From: an uncultured Pelagibacteraceae bacterium
GTDB lineage: Bacteria > Pseudomonadota > Alphaproteobacteria > Pelagibacterales > Pelagibacteraceae
DNA length: 7,039 bases
NCBI GenBank assembly: GCA_902557585.1
Contig: CACEBA010000024.1
Location: 1-7,039 of the forward strand
Reading direction: 5' to 3'
The notes under the pieces were generated by a model. That model saw only the letters and a program-made list of their open reading frames with translations, was not told where the DNA came from and searched no databases. The position numbers and the translations under genes were made by a program. Positions 1 through 6,190 of the stretch are shown here, piece by piece (the first letter of the stretch is position 1; each line of letters opens with the position of its first letter).

Positions 1-600
1 CGGGGAAAAGCATCTACACACATAAAATATGGAGAGTCAACGGCGGTGCTAGCTGGTAATTCATTGTTGACAATGGCATTTGAAATTTTATCGAATAAAA
101 ATTTAGATTTAGCGGAAAAAACGAAAGTTAATCTAATAAAAAAATTATCTGAATGCTCAGGACATCTTGGTATAGCTGGTGGGCAGTACCTAGATTTGCA
201 TTATGAGAAAAAAAAAGTATCAAGAAATAAGATTATTGAAATGGAAATGAAAAAAACAGGAATGTTGTTTAGTTTTTGTTGTGTAGCCCCAGCAATAATA
301 AAAAATAAAAAAAATTTAGAGATAAGGTTCTTTGAAAACATTGGATCGGATATAGGCTTACTATTTCAAATTTCTGATGACCTAATTGACCATAAAGGAA
401 ATTCAAAAATAGCTGGTAAAAAAACAGGAAAAGATAAAAAAAAAGGTAAAGCGACACTTATTGGTTTACTTGGTTACAATAATGCTTTTAAATATTGTGA
501 TAATTTAATTATGAATATTAATAACAAATTGCAAAAATACGGCTCTAATACAAAAAAAATAAAACAGACTTTAGAATATATTTTAAACAGAGATAGATGA
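1..600 (+). CDS. ispA: Farnesyl diphosphate synthase-type (2E,6E)-prenyltransferase, 5'-truncated by window edge
   Basis: Class I trans-prenyl diphosphate synthase that condenses IPP with DMAPP/GPP to give the C15 (or C10) allylic diphosphate, a cytosolic isoprenoid step. The reading frame is open from base 1, and the first codons ([20 protein letters not shown]) match the conserved segment just after the first aspartate-rich motif. The start and that DDxxD motif therefore lie upstream, and the GTG at 46 is an internal Val codon. Of the 199 residues visible, one sees GGQYLDL (60-66), KKTG (84-87), and the second aspartate-rich motif FQISDDLID (122-130; D126, D127, D130), followed by [14 protein letters not shown] with the conserved GKD and GK. 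Full family members are about 290-300 aa, so roughly 90-100 residues are missing. The stop overlaps the dxs start as ATGA, which suggests translational coupling. An ispA-dxs pair is usual in proteobacteria. Product length (FPP versus GPP/GGPP) cannot be judged because the residues before the first motif are absent. Confidence 0.9.
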   Translation, partial: RGKASTHIKYGESTAVLAGNSLLTMAFEILSNKNLDLAEKTKVNLIKKLSECSGHLGIAGGQYLDLHYEKKKVSRNKIIEMEMKKTGMLFSFCCVAPAIIKNKKNLEIRFFENIGSDIGLLFQISDDLIDHKGNSKIAGKKTGKDKKKGKATLIGLLGYNNAFKYCDNLIMNINNKLQKYGSNTKKIKQTLEYILNRDR

Positions 601-2513
601 TAAACAAAAGCACATTTTTAAAAGATATAAATTTCCCATCTGATTTAAGAAAAATATCTGAAAAGGATTTACCAAAAGTTGCGAATGAAGTTAGAAATGA
701 AATGATAGATGCTGTATCTCAAACAGGAGGTCATTTAGGTGCAGGTTTAGGTGTTGTAGAACTAACTGTAGCACTTCATTATGTATTTGATACACCAAAT
801 GATAAATTAATTTGGGATGTGGGACATCAATCTTATCCACACAAAATTTTAACAGGAAGAAAAGATAAAATTAGAACATTAAGACAAGGTAATGGATTAT
901 CAGGTTTTACTAAGAGAACTGAAAGTGAATACGATCCTTTTGGTGCTGCTCATAGTTCAACATCAATCTCTTCTGCACTAGGAATAGCTGAGGCAAATAA
1001 ACTGGAAAATAAATCTTCAAATGTAATTGCAGTAATAGGAGACGGTGCGATGAGTGCTGGTATGGCTTATGAGGCAATGAATAATGCAGGTGCTTCAAAA
1101 ACTAAAATGATTGTTGTTTTAAACGATAATGATATGTCAATAGCAAAACCAGTTGGAGCAATGAGAACATATCTCGCAAAATTATTGACTGGAAAAATAT
1201 ATTTTAGTTTTAGAGAGACTATTAAATTAATTACTTCTGCATTTTCTAAGAGGTTTAGTGCTAAGGCAGGAAAAGCAGAGGATTTCTTAAGATCCGCATT
1301 CACTGGTGGTACTATGTTTAATTCATTAGGTTTTTATTATGTGGGACCAATTGATGGACATGATTTATCAACTCTTATTCCAATTTTAAAAAATGCAAAG
1401 GACTCAAATCACGAAGGTCCAATTATGATTCATATTAAAACACAGAAAGGTAAAGGGTATAGTTATGCAGAAGAAGCTAAAGATCATTATCATGGAGTTT
1501 CAAAATTTAATGTAGATACTGGCGAGCAGAATAAAAGTGCATCTAATTTACCTTCATATACAAAAGTATTCGCTAATACACTTGTAAAGCACGCAAAAAA
1601 AGATAGTAAAATTGTTGGAATAACAGCAGCAATGCCTGGTGGAACAGGAATGGACATATTTGGCAAAGAATTCCCAAAAAGAATGTTTGATGTTGGTATA
1701 GCTGAGCAACATGCTGTAACATTTGCCGCTGGGATGGCAACAGAGGGATACAAGCCGTATGCTGCAATTTACTCAACATTTTTACAAAGAGCCTACGATC
1801 AAGTTGTTCATGATGTAGCCATTCAAAGTTTACCAGTAAGATTTGCAATTGATAGAGCTGGATTAGTTGGGGCTGATGGATCAACACACGCTGGTTCATT
1901 TGACATTACTTATTTATCAACTTTACCAAATTTTATTGTAATGGCTGCAAGTGACGAAGCTGAACTGGTTAAAATGATAAATACATCAGTAGATATTGAT
2001 GACAGACCAAGTGCAATTAGATATCCAAGAGGCATTGGTGTTGGAGTTGAACTTCCATCAATAGAAGAAAAAATTGAAATTGGAAAAGGAAGAATTATTC
2101 AAAATGGTAGTCAAGTATGCCTTTTAAGCTTAGGCACAAGACTTGAGGAATGCAAACTAGCGGCGGAACATTTAAAACAAAAAGGAGTTTCAACTACTAT
2201 TGTTGATGCAAGGTTTGCCAAACCTTTAGACAAAGAATTGATTATTAAATGTGCTAGAGAGCATGAAATTTTAGTCACTATTGAAGAGGGTTCTATTGGA
2301 GGATTTGGTTCTCATGTAAAAAACTTACTAGCTGAAAAGGGGATATTTGACAAAGGTCTAAAATTTAGATCAATGAATTTACCAGATAAGTTTATTGAAC
2401 AAGATACACCTAACAAAATGTATGAAATTGCTGGATTAAACGCTTCTCAAATATCAAAGAAAATTTTAGATATCTTATTTAACAAAAACTCTATCAAAGT
2501 TGTAAAAAGTTAA
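597..2513 (+). CDS. dxs: 1-deoxy-D-xylulose-5-phosphate synthase (complete)
   Basis: Thiamine-diphosphate enzyme joining pyruvate and glyceraldehyde 3-phosphate into DXP, the first step of the MEP isoprenoid pathway and a precursor of pyridoxal phosphate and the thiamine thiazole. At 638 aa it has the family's usual length (about 620-640). Visible in order: GGHLGAGLG with catalytic-type H46; [16 protein letters not shown] (73-88); the ThDP/Mg motif [16 protein letters not shown] (148-163) closing with LNDND (175-179); YVGPIDGHD (248-256); H299 in DHYHG; and the pyrimidine-domain [17 protein letters not shown] (365-381) with activator Glu E370. Substrate-site residues Y392, R398, R420, D427, H431 and R478 are all present. 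A C-terminal transketolase domain follows (about 495-630). The ATG at 597 overlaps the ispA stop (ATGA), which with family length fixes the start; only a weak AGAGA precedes it. It ends 6 bp from the convergent aroC end, so no ordinary terminator fits between them. All catalytic positions are intact, and I see nothing to suggest inactivity. Confidence 0.98.
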   Translation: MINKSTFLKDINFPSDLRKISEKDLPKVANEVRNEMIDAVSQTGGHLGAGLGVVELTVALHYVFDTPNDKLIWDVGHQSYPHKILTGRKDKIRTLRQGNGLSGFTKRTESEYDPFGAAHSSTSISSALGIAEANKLENKSSNVIAVIGDGAMSAGMAYEAMNNAGASKTKMIVVLNDNDMSIAKPVGAMRTYLAKLLTGKIYFSFRETIKLITSAFSKRFSAKAGKAEDFLRSAFTGGTMFNSLGFYYVGPIDGHDLSTLIPILKNAKDSNHEGPIMIHIKTQKGKGYSYAEEAKDHYHGVSKFNVDTGEQNKSASNLPSYTKVFANTLVKHAKKDSKIVGITAAMPGGTGMDIFGKEFPKRMFDVGIAEQHAVTFAAGMATEGYKPYAAIYSTFLQRAYDQVVHDVAIQSLPVRFAIDRAGLVGADGSTHAGSFDITYLSTLPNFIVMAASDEAELVKMINTSVDIDDRPSAIRYPRGIGVGVELPSIEEKIEIGKGRIIQNGSQVCLLSLGTRLEECKLAAEHLKQKGVSTTIVDARFAKPLDKELIIKCAREHEILVTIEEGSIGGFGSHVKNLLAEKGIFDKGLKFRSMNLPDKFIEQDTPNKMYEIAGLNASQISKKILDILFNKNSIKVVKS

Positions 2514-2519
2514 ATTATT

Positions 2520-3602
2520 CTACTGACACTGAGCTTTATTCATTAGATAGTGATCTAATAAAACACAATTCATCATTGCCTCACCAACAGGCACAGCTCT
2601 TATTCCAACACATGGATCATGTCTTCCTGTAACAGATATTGTTGTATTTTTTCCAAATTTATTGATAGTTTTTCTTTTTGCTAAGATTGAAGATGTTGGT
2701 TTAACAGCAAATGAAGCGACAATTTCTTGTCCAGTTGAAATACCACCTAATATTCCACCTGCATTATTTGAATTAAACTTTAATGTTTTACCTTTTTGTG
2801 AAATCTCATCTGAGTTTTGTTCGCCACTTAGTTGTGCAGAGTTCATTCCTGCACCAATGTTAACTCCTTTAACAGCATTAATACTCATGAAACTAGATGC
2901 TATATCAGAGTCTAGTTTTGAGTAAATAGGTGCCCCCAATCCTACTGGAATTCCTCTTGCCCTTATTTCAATCACTGCACCACATGAGGACCCAGATTTT
3001 CTCACCCCTAACAAATATTTTTCCCAAAGTTTAACCATCGATTTGTCAGGACAAAAAAATGGATTTTTTGTAATTATTTTGTCATTCCATTTTTCAGTAT
3101 CGCATCCCAATATACCTAATTGAGTAACAGCTCCAATAACATTGAATTTTTTTCCTAATTTTTTTTTTAAGACCAACTTTGCTATTGCACCAGCTGCAAC
3201 TCTTGACGCAGTTTCTCTTGCAGATGATCTTCCACCACCTCTATAGTCTCTAATTCCATATTTTTTGAAATACGTAAAGTCTGCGTGTCCAGGTCTAAAT
3301 TTATCCTTAATATTTCCATAATCCTTAGATCTCATATCTTTATTATATATAATTAAGGATATAGGTGTGCCTGTAGTTCTACCGTCAAAAACTCCAGATA
3401 ATATTTGAACTTTATCATCCTCTTTTCTTTGTGTTGTAAATTTTGATTGTCCTGGTTTTCTTTTATCAAGTTCCTTTTGTATATCTTTTTCACTTAAATT
3501 AATATTTGGTGGACATCCATCAACAATACAGCCAATTGCAGGACCATGAGATTCACCCCAAGTAGAGAAACGAAATAGCTTTCCAAACGTATTAAATGAC
3601 AT
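2520..3602 (-). CDS. aroC: Chorismate synthase (complete)
   Basis: Last enzyme of the shikimate pathway: it removes phosphate from 5-enolpyruvylshikimate 3-phosphate to give chorismate, using reduced FMN, in the cytosol. Chorismate feeds aromatic amino acids, folate and the ubiquinone ring. At 360 aa it matches the usual 350-370. All three family signatures are visible: [21 protein letters not shown] (starting at residue 11, with H19), the arginine/glycine-rich [19 protein letters not shown] (121-139), and [18 protein letters not shown] (326-343). FRPGHAD (102-108) supplies the second conserved histidine, H106. There is no fused flavin reductase domain, so it is the monofunctional bacterial form and needs an outside source of reduced FMN. 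The ATG at 3602 is favoured because the family normally starts about 8-12 residues before the FSTWGESHG segment. No Shine-Dalgarno is seen, and a TATAAT lies only 7 bases upstream of the ATG. The gene is transcribed against both neighbours: convergent with dxs and divergent from pdxH. Confidence 0.98.
   Translation of the reverse strand: MSFNTFGKLFRFSTWGESHGPAIGCIVDGCPPNINLSEKDIQKELDKRKPGQSKFTTQRKEDDKVQILSGVFDGRTTGTPISLIIYNKDMRSKDYGNIKDKFRPGHADFTYFKKYGIRDYRGGGRSSARETASRVAAGAIAKLVLKKKLGKKFNVIGAVTQLGILGCDTEKWNDKIITKNPFFCPDKSMVKLWEKYLLGVRKSGSSCGAVIEIRARGIPVGLGAPIYSKLDSDIASSFMSINAVKGVNIGAGMNSAQLSGEQNSDEISQKGKTLKFNSNNAGGILGGISTGQEIVASFAVKPTSSILAKRKTINKFGKNTTISVTGRHDPCVGIRAVPVGEAMMNCVLLDHYLMNKAQCQ
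2542..2559. repeat. Perfect 7-bp inverted repeat near the dxs/aroC convergent end
   Basis: ATTAGAT (2542-2548) and ATCTAAT (2553-2559) flank a 4-base AGTG loop, 29 bases past the dxs stop and inside the last codons of aroC. The stem has only one G-C pair and no U-run follows on either strand, so I do not call it an intrinsic terminator. Given the 6-bp gap between the genes, it is the nearest perfect stem noticed to the dxs 3' end. Confidence 0.4.
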
Positions 3603-3608
3603 TATTTA

Positions 3609-3615
3609 TATTATA
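3609..3615. promoter_or_regulatory. Possible shared, two-way -10 element between aroC and pdxH
   Basis: The 33-bp divergent gap contains TATATTATATA (3607-3617), symmetric about base 3612. Read on the minus strand it gives a perfect TATAAT (3615 to 3610), 7 bases from the aroC ATG. Read on the plus strand it gives TATTAT (3609-3614), 21 bases from the pdxH ATG. No convincing -35 box is seen on either side at 16-18 bp. If used, aroC mRNA would begin at or within a few bases of its start codon (leaderless or nearly so), and pdxH would have a leader of about 14-16 bases. The sequence is AT-rich, so chance matches are likely and the call is tentative. Confidence 0.35.
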
Positions 3616-3635
3616 TAGATTATTTTGTTTAAATT

Positions 3636-4262
3636 ATGAATCAAAAAAACTCACTTGGGCTTAATAATTGTTTTCTGGACTTAGATGATCCAATTCAATT
3701 ATTTGATACCTGGATGGAAGAGGCAAAAAAAACAGAGCCAAACGACCCAAACGCTGTAGCGTTAGCAACATCAAGTAAAAACAATGTCCCTTCTGTAAGA
3801 ATGGTCTTATTAAAAGACTTTGATCAAAATGGATTTGTATTTTATACAAATTTAGATAGTCAAAAAGGGCGTGAACTAAAACAAAATCCAAATGTAGCAA
3901 TGTGCTTTCATTGGAAAAGTTTACTAAGGCAAATCAGGGTTAATGGCACCGTTTCATTAGTACCTAATGAAGTTGCAGATGATTACTATAATTCAAGAAG
4001 TTATGAAAGTAGGATAGGAGCATGGGCATCTAAACAGAGTAAGGAACTTAAAAACAGAGATCAGTTAGATAATTATATCCAAGAATATAAAAAAAAATAT
4101 GTTGATAAGAACAAGGTTCCAAGACCAAATTATTGGTCAGGTTGGAAATTATCTCCTTCAAGTATTGAGTTTTGGCTTGATGGAGATAATAGGATTCATG
4201 AAAGATTAAAATACATAAAAAATTCTAAAGGACAATGGACCAAATCACTTTTGAGTCCTTAA
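3636..4262 (+). CDS. pdxH: Pyridoxine/pyridoxamine 5'-phosphate oxidase (complete)
   Basis: FMN-dependent oxidase converting pyridoxine 5'-phosphate or pyridoxamine 5'-phosphate to pyridoxal 5'-phosphate, using oxygen; cytosolic homodimer in this family. At 208 aa it has the usual length (about 195-220). Visible: DPNAVALATSS (37-47), RMVLLK (55-60, FMN-phosphate contact), FYTNLDSQKGREL (69-81), LRQIRVNG (97-104), SRIGAWAS (125-132), and the C-terminal signature FWLDGDNRIHERLKY (179-193) with the substrate-site R186 and H188. The protein ends in SLLSP, whereas most members end in R-L-x-P, so the usual arginine appears replaced by leucine. No Shine-Dalgarno precedes the ATG. It is divergent from aroC across 33 bp and its last 4 bases overlap the end of ispB on the other strand. 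DXP from the nearby dxs is the precursor of pyridoxine phosphate in the DXP-dependent vitamin B6 route, a plausible but unproven link. Confidence 0.97.
   Translation: MNQKNSLGLNNCFLDLDDPIQLFDTWMEEAKKTEPNDPNAVALATSSKNNVPSVRMVLLKDFDQNGFVFYTNLDSQKGRELKQNPNVAMCFHWKSLLRQIRVNGTVSLVPNEVADDYYNSRSYESRIGAWASKQSKELKNRDQLDNYIQEYKKKYVDKNKVPRPNYWSGWKLSPSSIEFWLDGDNRIHERLKYIKNSKGQWTKSLLSP
4237..4258. terminator. Hairpin at the pdxH/ispB tail overlap, possible terminator
   Basis: GGACCAAA (4237-4244) pairs with TTTGaGTCC (4250-4258, one bulged A) around a TCACT loop. That is eight base pairs, five of them G-C, which stands out in such AT-rich DNA. It lies in the last codons of pdxH and ends one base before the overlapping stops. 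Downstream on the plus strand the RNA reads UUAAAAAUUUCU, not a clean U-tract. On the minus strand there is no immediate U-tract either. It could help stop either converging transcript, but it lacks the full look of an intrinsic terminator. Confidence 0.35.
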
Positions 4263-5272
4263 AAATTTCTAGATATGCTAAATGTTGTTAGTTTTTTTAA
4301 AATTTCTTTTTCTTTGGTATCTTTAAAAACACTCAATGAATTTGAGGCAAGATTGATATAGTGCTGTGCTTTCTGGTAGCACTCATTTATAATTTTATGT
4401 TTGTTTATTAAACCAATTGCTTTATCCAAATCATCTTTATGTCTTGTATCCTTATTAAATAAATTAATTAAATTATTTTTTTCATCTGGTTCTAACTTTT
4501 GATAAAGTAAAATTATAGGTAGTGTAATTTTTCCTTCAAAAAAATCTTTTCCAATTTTTTTTCCAAATAATTTTAGCTCAGCGTTGTAATCAAGAGTATC
4601 ATCAGCAATTTGGAAAGTAAGTCCAAGATTTCTGCCATAAAATTCAAGTGCATCTTTTTCTTTTTTATTACTATCAGATAAAATTGCACCAACCTTTGTA
4701 GCTGCTGCAAACAGCTCAGCAGTTTTTGCAGAAATAATTTTTAGATAAGTCTCTTCCAACATATCGACTTCACCTTTATGTTGAAGCTGTAAAACTTCTC
4801 CTTGAGCTATTTTTGATGAGGTAGATGATAATAATTTTAGAACTTCTATATTGCCATCTTCGACCATCATCTCAAAACATCTACTTAGCAAATAGTCACC
4901 TACTAAAACTGAAGAATGATTATTCCAAACTTTATTTAAAGTTTCTTTTCCTCTCCTAACTACACCCTCATCTATAACGTCATCATGCATTAAAGTTGCA
5001 CTATGAATTAATTCAACGCATGCAGCTAAGTTCACATCTCTTGAGCCTTTTGTATAACCGCATAATTTTGCAGCTCCCAAAGTTAGTAGAGCTCTCAATC
5101 TTTTACCACCAGTTTCCATGTGATAGTCAGTCATTTTTTGAACTAGCTCTACATCACTAATTAATTTAGTTTTAATTTTTTCCTCAGTTAAAATAAGCTT
5201 GTCTTCAAGAGAATCCTTTAATTGAAAATAAGAATTATTTATCTGATTTCTGAGCTGAACAACCGATCCCAT
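4259..5272 (-). CDS. ispB: Long-chain all-trans polyprenyl diphosphate synthase (octaprenyl/decaprenyl type, quinone side chain)
   Basis: Class I trans-prenyltransferase that extends an allylic primer with successive IPP units to make the ubiquinone side chain. At 337 aa it has the usual IspB length. Visible: GGKRLRALLTLGAAKL (55-70); the first aspartate-rich motif LMHDDVIDEGVVRRG (94-108; D97, D98, D101, R106, R107); GDYLLSRCFEMM (125-136); EVLQLQHKG (159-167); KTAELFAAA (183-191); the second motif FQIADDTLDY (220-229; D224, D225, D228); and GKDFFEGKITLP (241-252). The fifth residue before the first DDxxD is a small alanine (A92). In this family that leaves the product tunnel open and fits a long-chain product, unlike short-chain FPP synthases with a bulky residue there. 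Exact chain length (C40 or C50) cannot be read from sequence; C50 is common in alphaproteobacteria. It ends tail-to-tail with pdxH, overlapping 4 bp (TTAA supplies both stops), and is divergent from the peptidase gene. No Shine-Dalgarno precedes the ATG. Confidence 0.9.
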   Translation of the reverse strand: MGSVVQLRNQINNSYFQLKDSLEDKLILTEEKIKTKLISDVELVQKMTDYHMETGGKRLRALLTLGAAKLCGYTKGSRDVNLAACVELIHSATLMHDDVIDEGVVRRGKETLNKVWNNHSSVLVGDYLLSRCFEMMVEDGNIEVLKLLSSTSSKIAQGEVLQLQHKGEVDMLEETYLKIISAKTAELFAAATKVGAILSDSNKKEKDALEFYGRNLGLTFQIADDTLDYNAELKLFGKKIGKDFFEGKITLPIILLYQKLEPDEKNNLINLFNKDTRHKDDLDKAIGLINKHKIINECYQKAQHYINLASNSLSVFKDTKEKEILKKLTTFSISRNF

Positions 5273-5310
5273 ATTAAATTTAAACTAGTATAATTAACTT
5301 TTATTTATTA

Positions 5311-5339
5311 CTTATCAATTGACGCACCTTATTCTTCAA
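5311..5339 (-). promoter_or_regulatory. Opposed, weaker promoter candidate for ispB
   Basis: On the minus strand TTGAAG (5339 down to 5334) and GATAAG (5316 down to 5311) are separated by 17 bp. Each matches four of six consensus positions. Transcription would start near 5304, about 32 bases before the ispB ATG, nearly mirroring the leader on the other side. It exists because the inverted repeat places a -35-like and a -10-like hexamer on both strands. It overlaps the plus-strand promoter almost completely, so two polymerases could not occupy both at once. Confidence 0.4.
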
Positions 5340-5346
5340 TTATAAG
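5319..5346 (+). promoter_or_regulatory. Sigma70-type promoter candidate for the S49 peptidase-glyQ unit
   Basis: TTGACG (5319-5324) and TATAAG (5341-5346) are separated by 16 bp. Each hexamer matches five of six positions of the TTGACA/TATAAT consensus, which makes this the best promoter match noticed in the non-coding parts of the window. Transcription would start near 5353 and give a leader of about 34 bases before the ATG at 5387. Both hexamers lie inside the arms of the inverted repeat at 5309-5348. Confidence 0.6.
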
Positions 5347-5386
5347 TAGTCTTTATATTCAACTAATTATTCTATAAGAAATATTT

Positions 5387-6190
5387 ATGTTCTCTTTTTT
5401 TAAAAAGAAAAAAATAGTAGCTCATTTAAAGCTCAATGGTGTGATTGGAAATGCTGGAAAATTTAAACAGGGAATAGACTTTGCTGGCCAGGAAGAGATA
5501 ATTAAAAAAGCTTTTTCATTAAAGAAAGCCAAATGTGTTGCAATTACTATAAATTCACCAGGAGGATCACCTGTGCAATCTCATTTAATTTATAGCTTTA
5601 TTAGACAGCAAGCTAAAAAAAATAATAAGCATGTAATAGTATTTGCAGAGGATGTTGCCGCGTCTGGAGGTTATCTCATTGCATGTGCTGGGGATGAAAT
5701 TTATGCAAACTCAAGTTCTATCATTGGATCAATTGGAGTTATCTATTCATCATTTGGTTTTACAGAATTAATAAAAAAAATTGGTGTTGATAGAAGAGTT
5801 CATACTGCTGGTAAAAATAAAAGTACACTCGATCCTTTTCTTGAAGAAAAAAATGAGGATATAGAAAGACTTAAAAATATCCAGTTAGACTTACATAAAG
5901 ATTTTATTGATGTTGTTGAAAAAAGTAGAGGCACTAAATTACAAAAATCTGACATCGAACTTTTTTCAGGTGAATTTTGGTCAGGTAGTAAATCAAAAAC
6001 TTTAGGGTTAATAGATGGAATAGGAAACGCTCATGAAATTTTGAAAGAAAAATATGGAGATGACCTAATAATTAAGAAATTTGAAAAGACTAAAGGATGG
6101 TTAAGTCAAAAACTTTCTTCCTCTAATCAAATAGATCAATTTGCAAATATTTTAGATGAGAGGTCAATCTGGCAAAGATATGGTTTCTAA
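5387..6190 (+). CDS. S49-family (SppA/SohB-like) serine peptidase, short form without visible signal peptide
   Basis: ClpP-fold serine peptidase of family S49, whose members cleave signal peptides or small membrane-protein fragments with a Ser-Lys dyad. The protein is 267 aa, the single-domain short form (E. coli SppA is about twice this and carries a tandem domain). Visible: a beta strand then [18 protein letters not shown] (55-72, oxyanion-region GG), [23 protein letters not shown] (83-105) with nucleophile S93, [10 protein letters not shown] (110-119), [11 protein letters not shown] (141-151) with probable general-base K145, and [21 protein letters not shown] (193-213). The N-terminus [18 protein letters not shown] goes straight into the catalytic fold. 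I see no membrane helix or signal peptide, so it may sit in the cytoplasm or at the inner face of the membrane. The start follows a good promoter candidate by about 34 bases. Its end overlaps glyQ by 11 bp, so the two are probably cotranscribed. Substrate unknown; sohB and sppA are both used for such proteins, so no symbol is given. Confidence 0.9.
   Translation: MFSFFKKKKIVAHLKLNGVIGNAGKFKQGIDFAGQEEIIKKAFSLKKAKCVAITINSPGGSPVQSHLIYSFIRQQAKKNNKHVIVFAEDVAASGGYLIACAGDEIYANSSSIIGSIGVIYSSFGFTELIKKIGVDRRVHTAGKNKSTLDPFLEEKNEDIERLKNIQLDLHKDFIDVVEKSRGTKLQKSDIELFSGEFWSGSKSKTLGLIDGIGNAHEILKEKYGDDLIIKKFEKTKGWLSQKLSSSNQIDQFANILDERSIWQRYGF

Larger units (their letters stand above)
5309..5348. repeat. Interrupted inverted repeat, centred in the ispB/peptidase divergent region
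   Basis: The left arm TACTTATcAATTGA (5309-5322, with one unpaired C at 5316) is the reverse complement of the right arm TCAATTATAAGTA (5336-5348). This gives 13 matched positions around a 13-base centre (5323-5335). The repeat midpoint (about 5328.5) is within about one base of the midpoint of the 114-bp gap (5329.5). The rest of the gap is AT-rich with no ORF. The repeat covers the two promoter candidates, so it is either an operator, a symmetric two-way promoter, or both. Confidence 0.7.

Noticed and set aside
46..600. A complete 184-residue gene starting at GTG 46
   Set aside because: The frame is open to base 1 and the residues before 46 ([15 protein letters not shown]) are conserved prenyltransferase sequence, so the GTG is internal and the gene is cut by the window edge.
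910..1899. Several minus-strand open frames of 62-108 codons inside dxs (910-1098, 1067-1303, 1490-1753, 1573-1899)
   Set aside because: They lie wholly within a clearly conserved gene, have no recognisable domains, and show the low-complexity composition expected of antisense shadows.
2662..2925. An 87-codon plus-strand open frame inside aroC
   Set aside because: It is antisense to conserved AroC sequence and resembles no known family.
3661..3900. A 79-codon minus-strand frame inside pdxH that might be an aroC upstream gene
   Set aside because: It is antisense to conserved PdxH motifs, with no family resemblance.
4278..4298. CTAA-loop-TTAG stem followed by seven T, as a plus-strand terminator after pdxH
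   Set aside because: The stem is only 4 bp with one G-C pair, too weak to call. The T-run also encodes conserved-length IspB C-terminal lysines on the other strand.
5274..5283. Palindrome TTAAATTTAA next to the ispB start as an operator
   Set aside because: A 10-bp all-A/T palindrome is expected by chance in DNA this AT-rich and has no supporting context.
5289..5294. A perfect TATAAT on the plus strand in the ispB leader as a second peptidase promoter
   Set aside because: No -35-like hexamer is found at 16-18 bp upstream, and the TTGACG-N16-TATAAG pair further downstream is much better.
6100..6180. A glycine riboswitch controlling glyQ
   Set aside because: The region is coding sequence of the peptidase and shows none of the conserved G-rich aptamer core.
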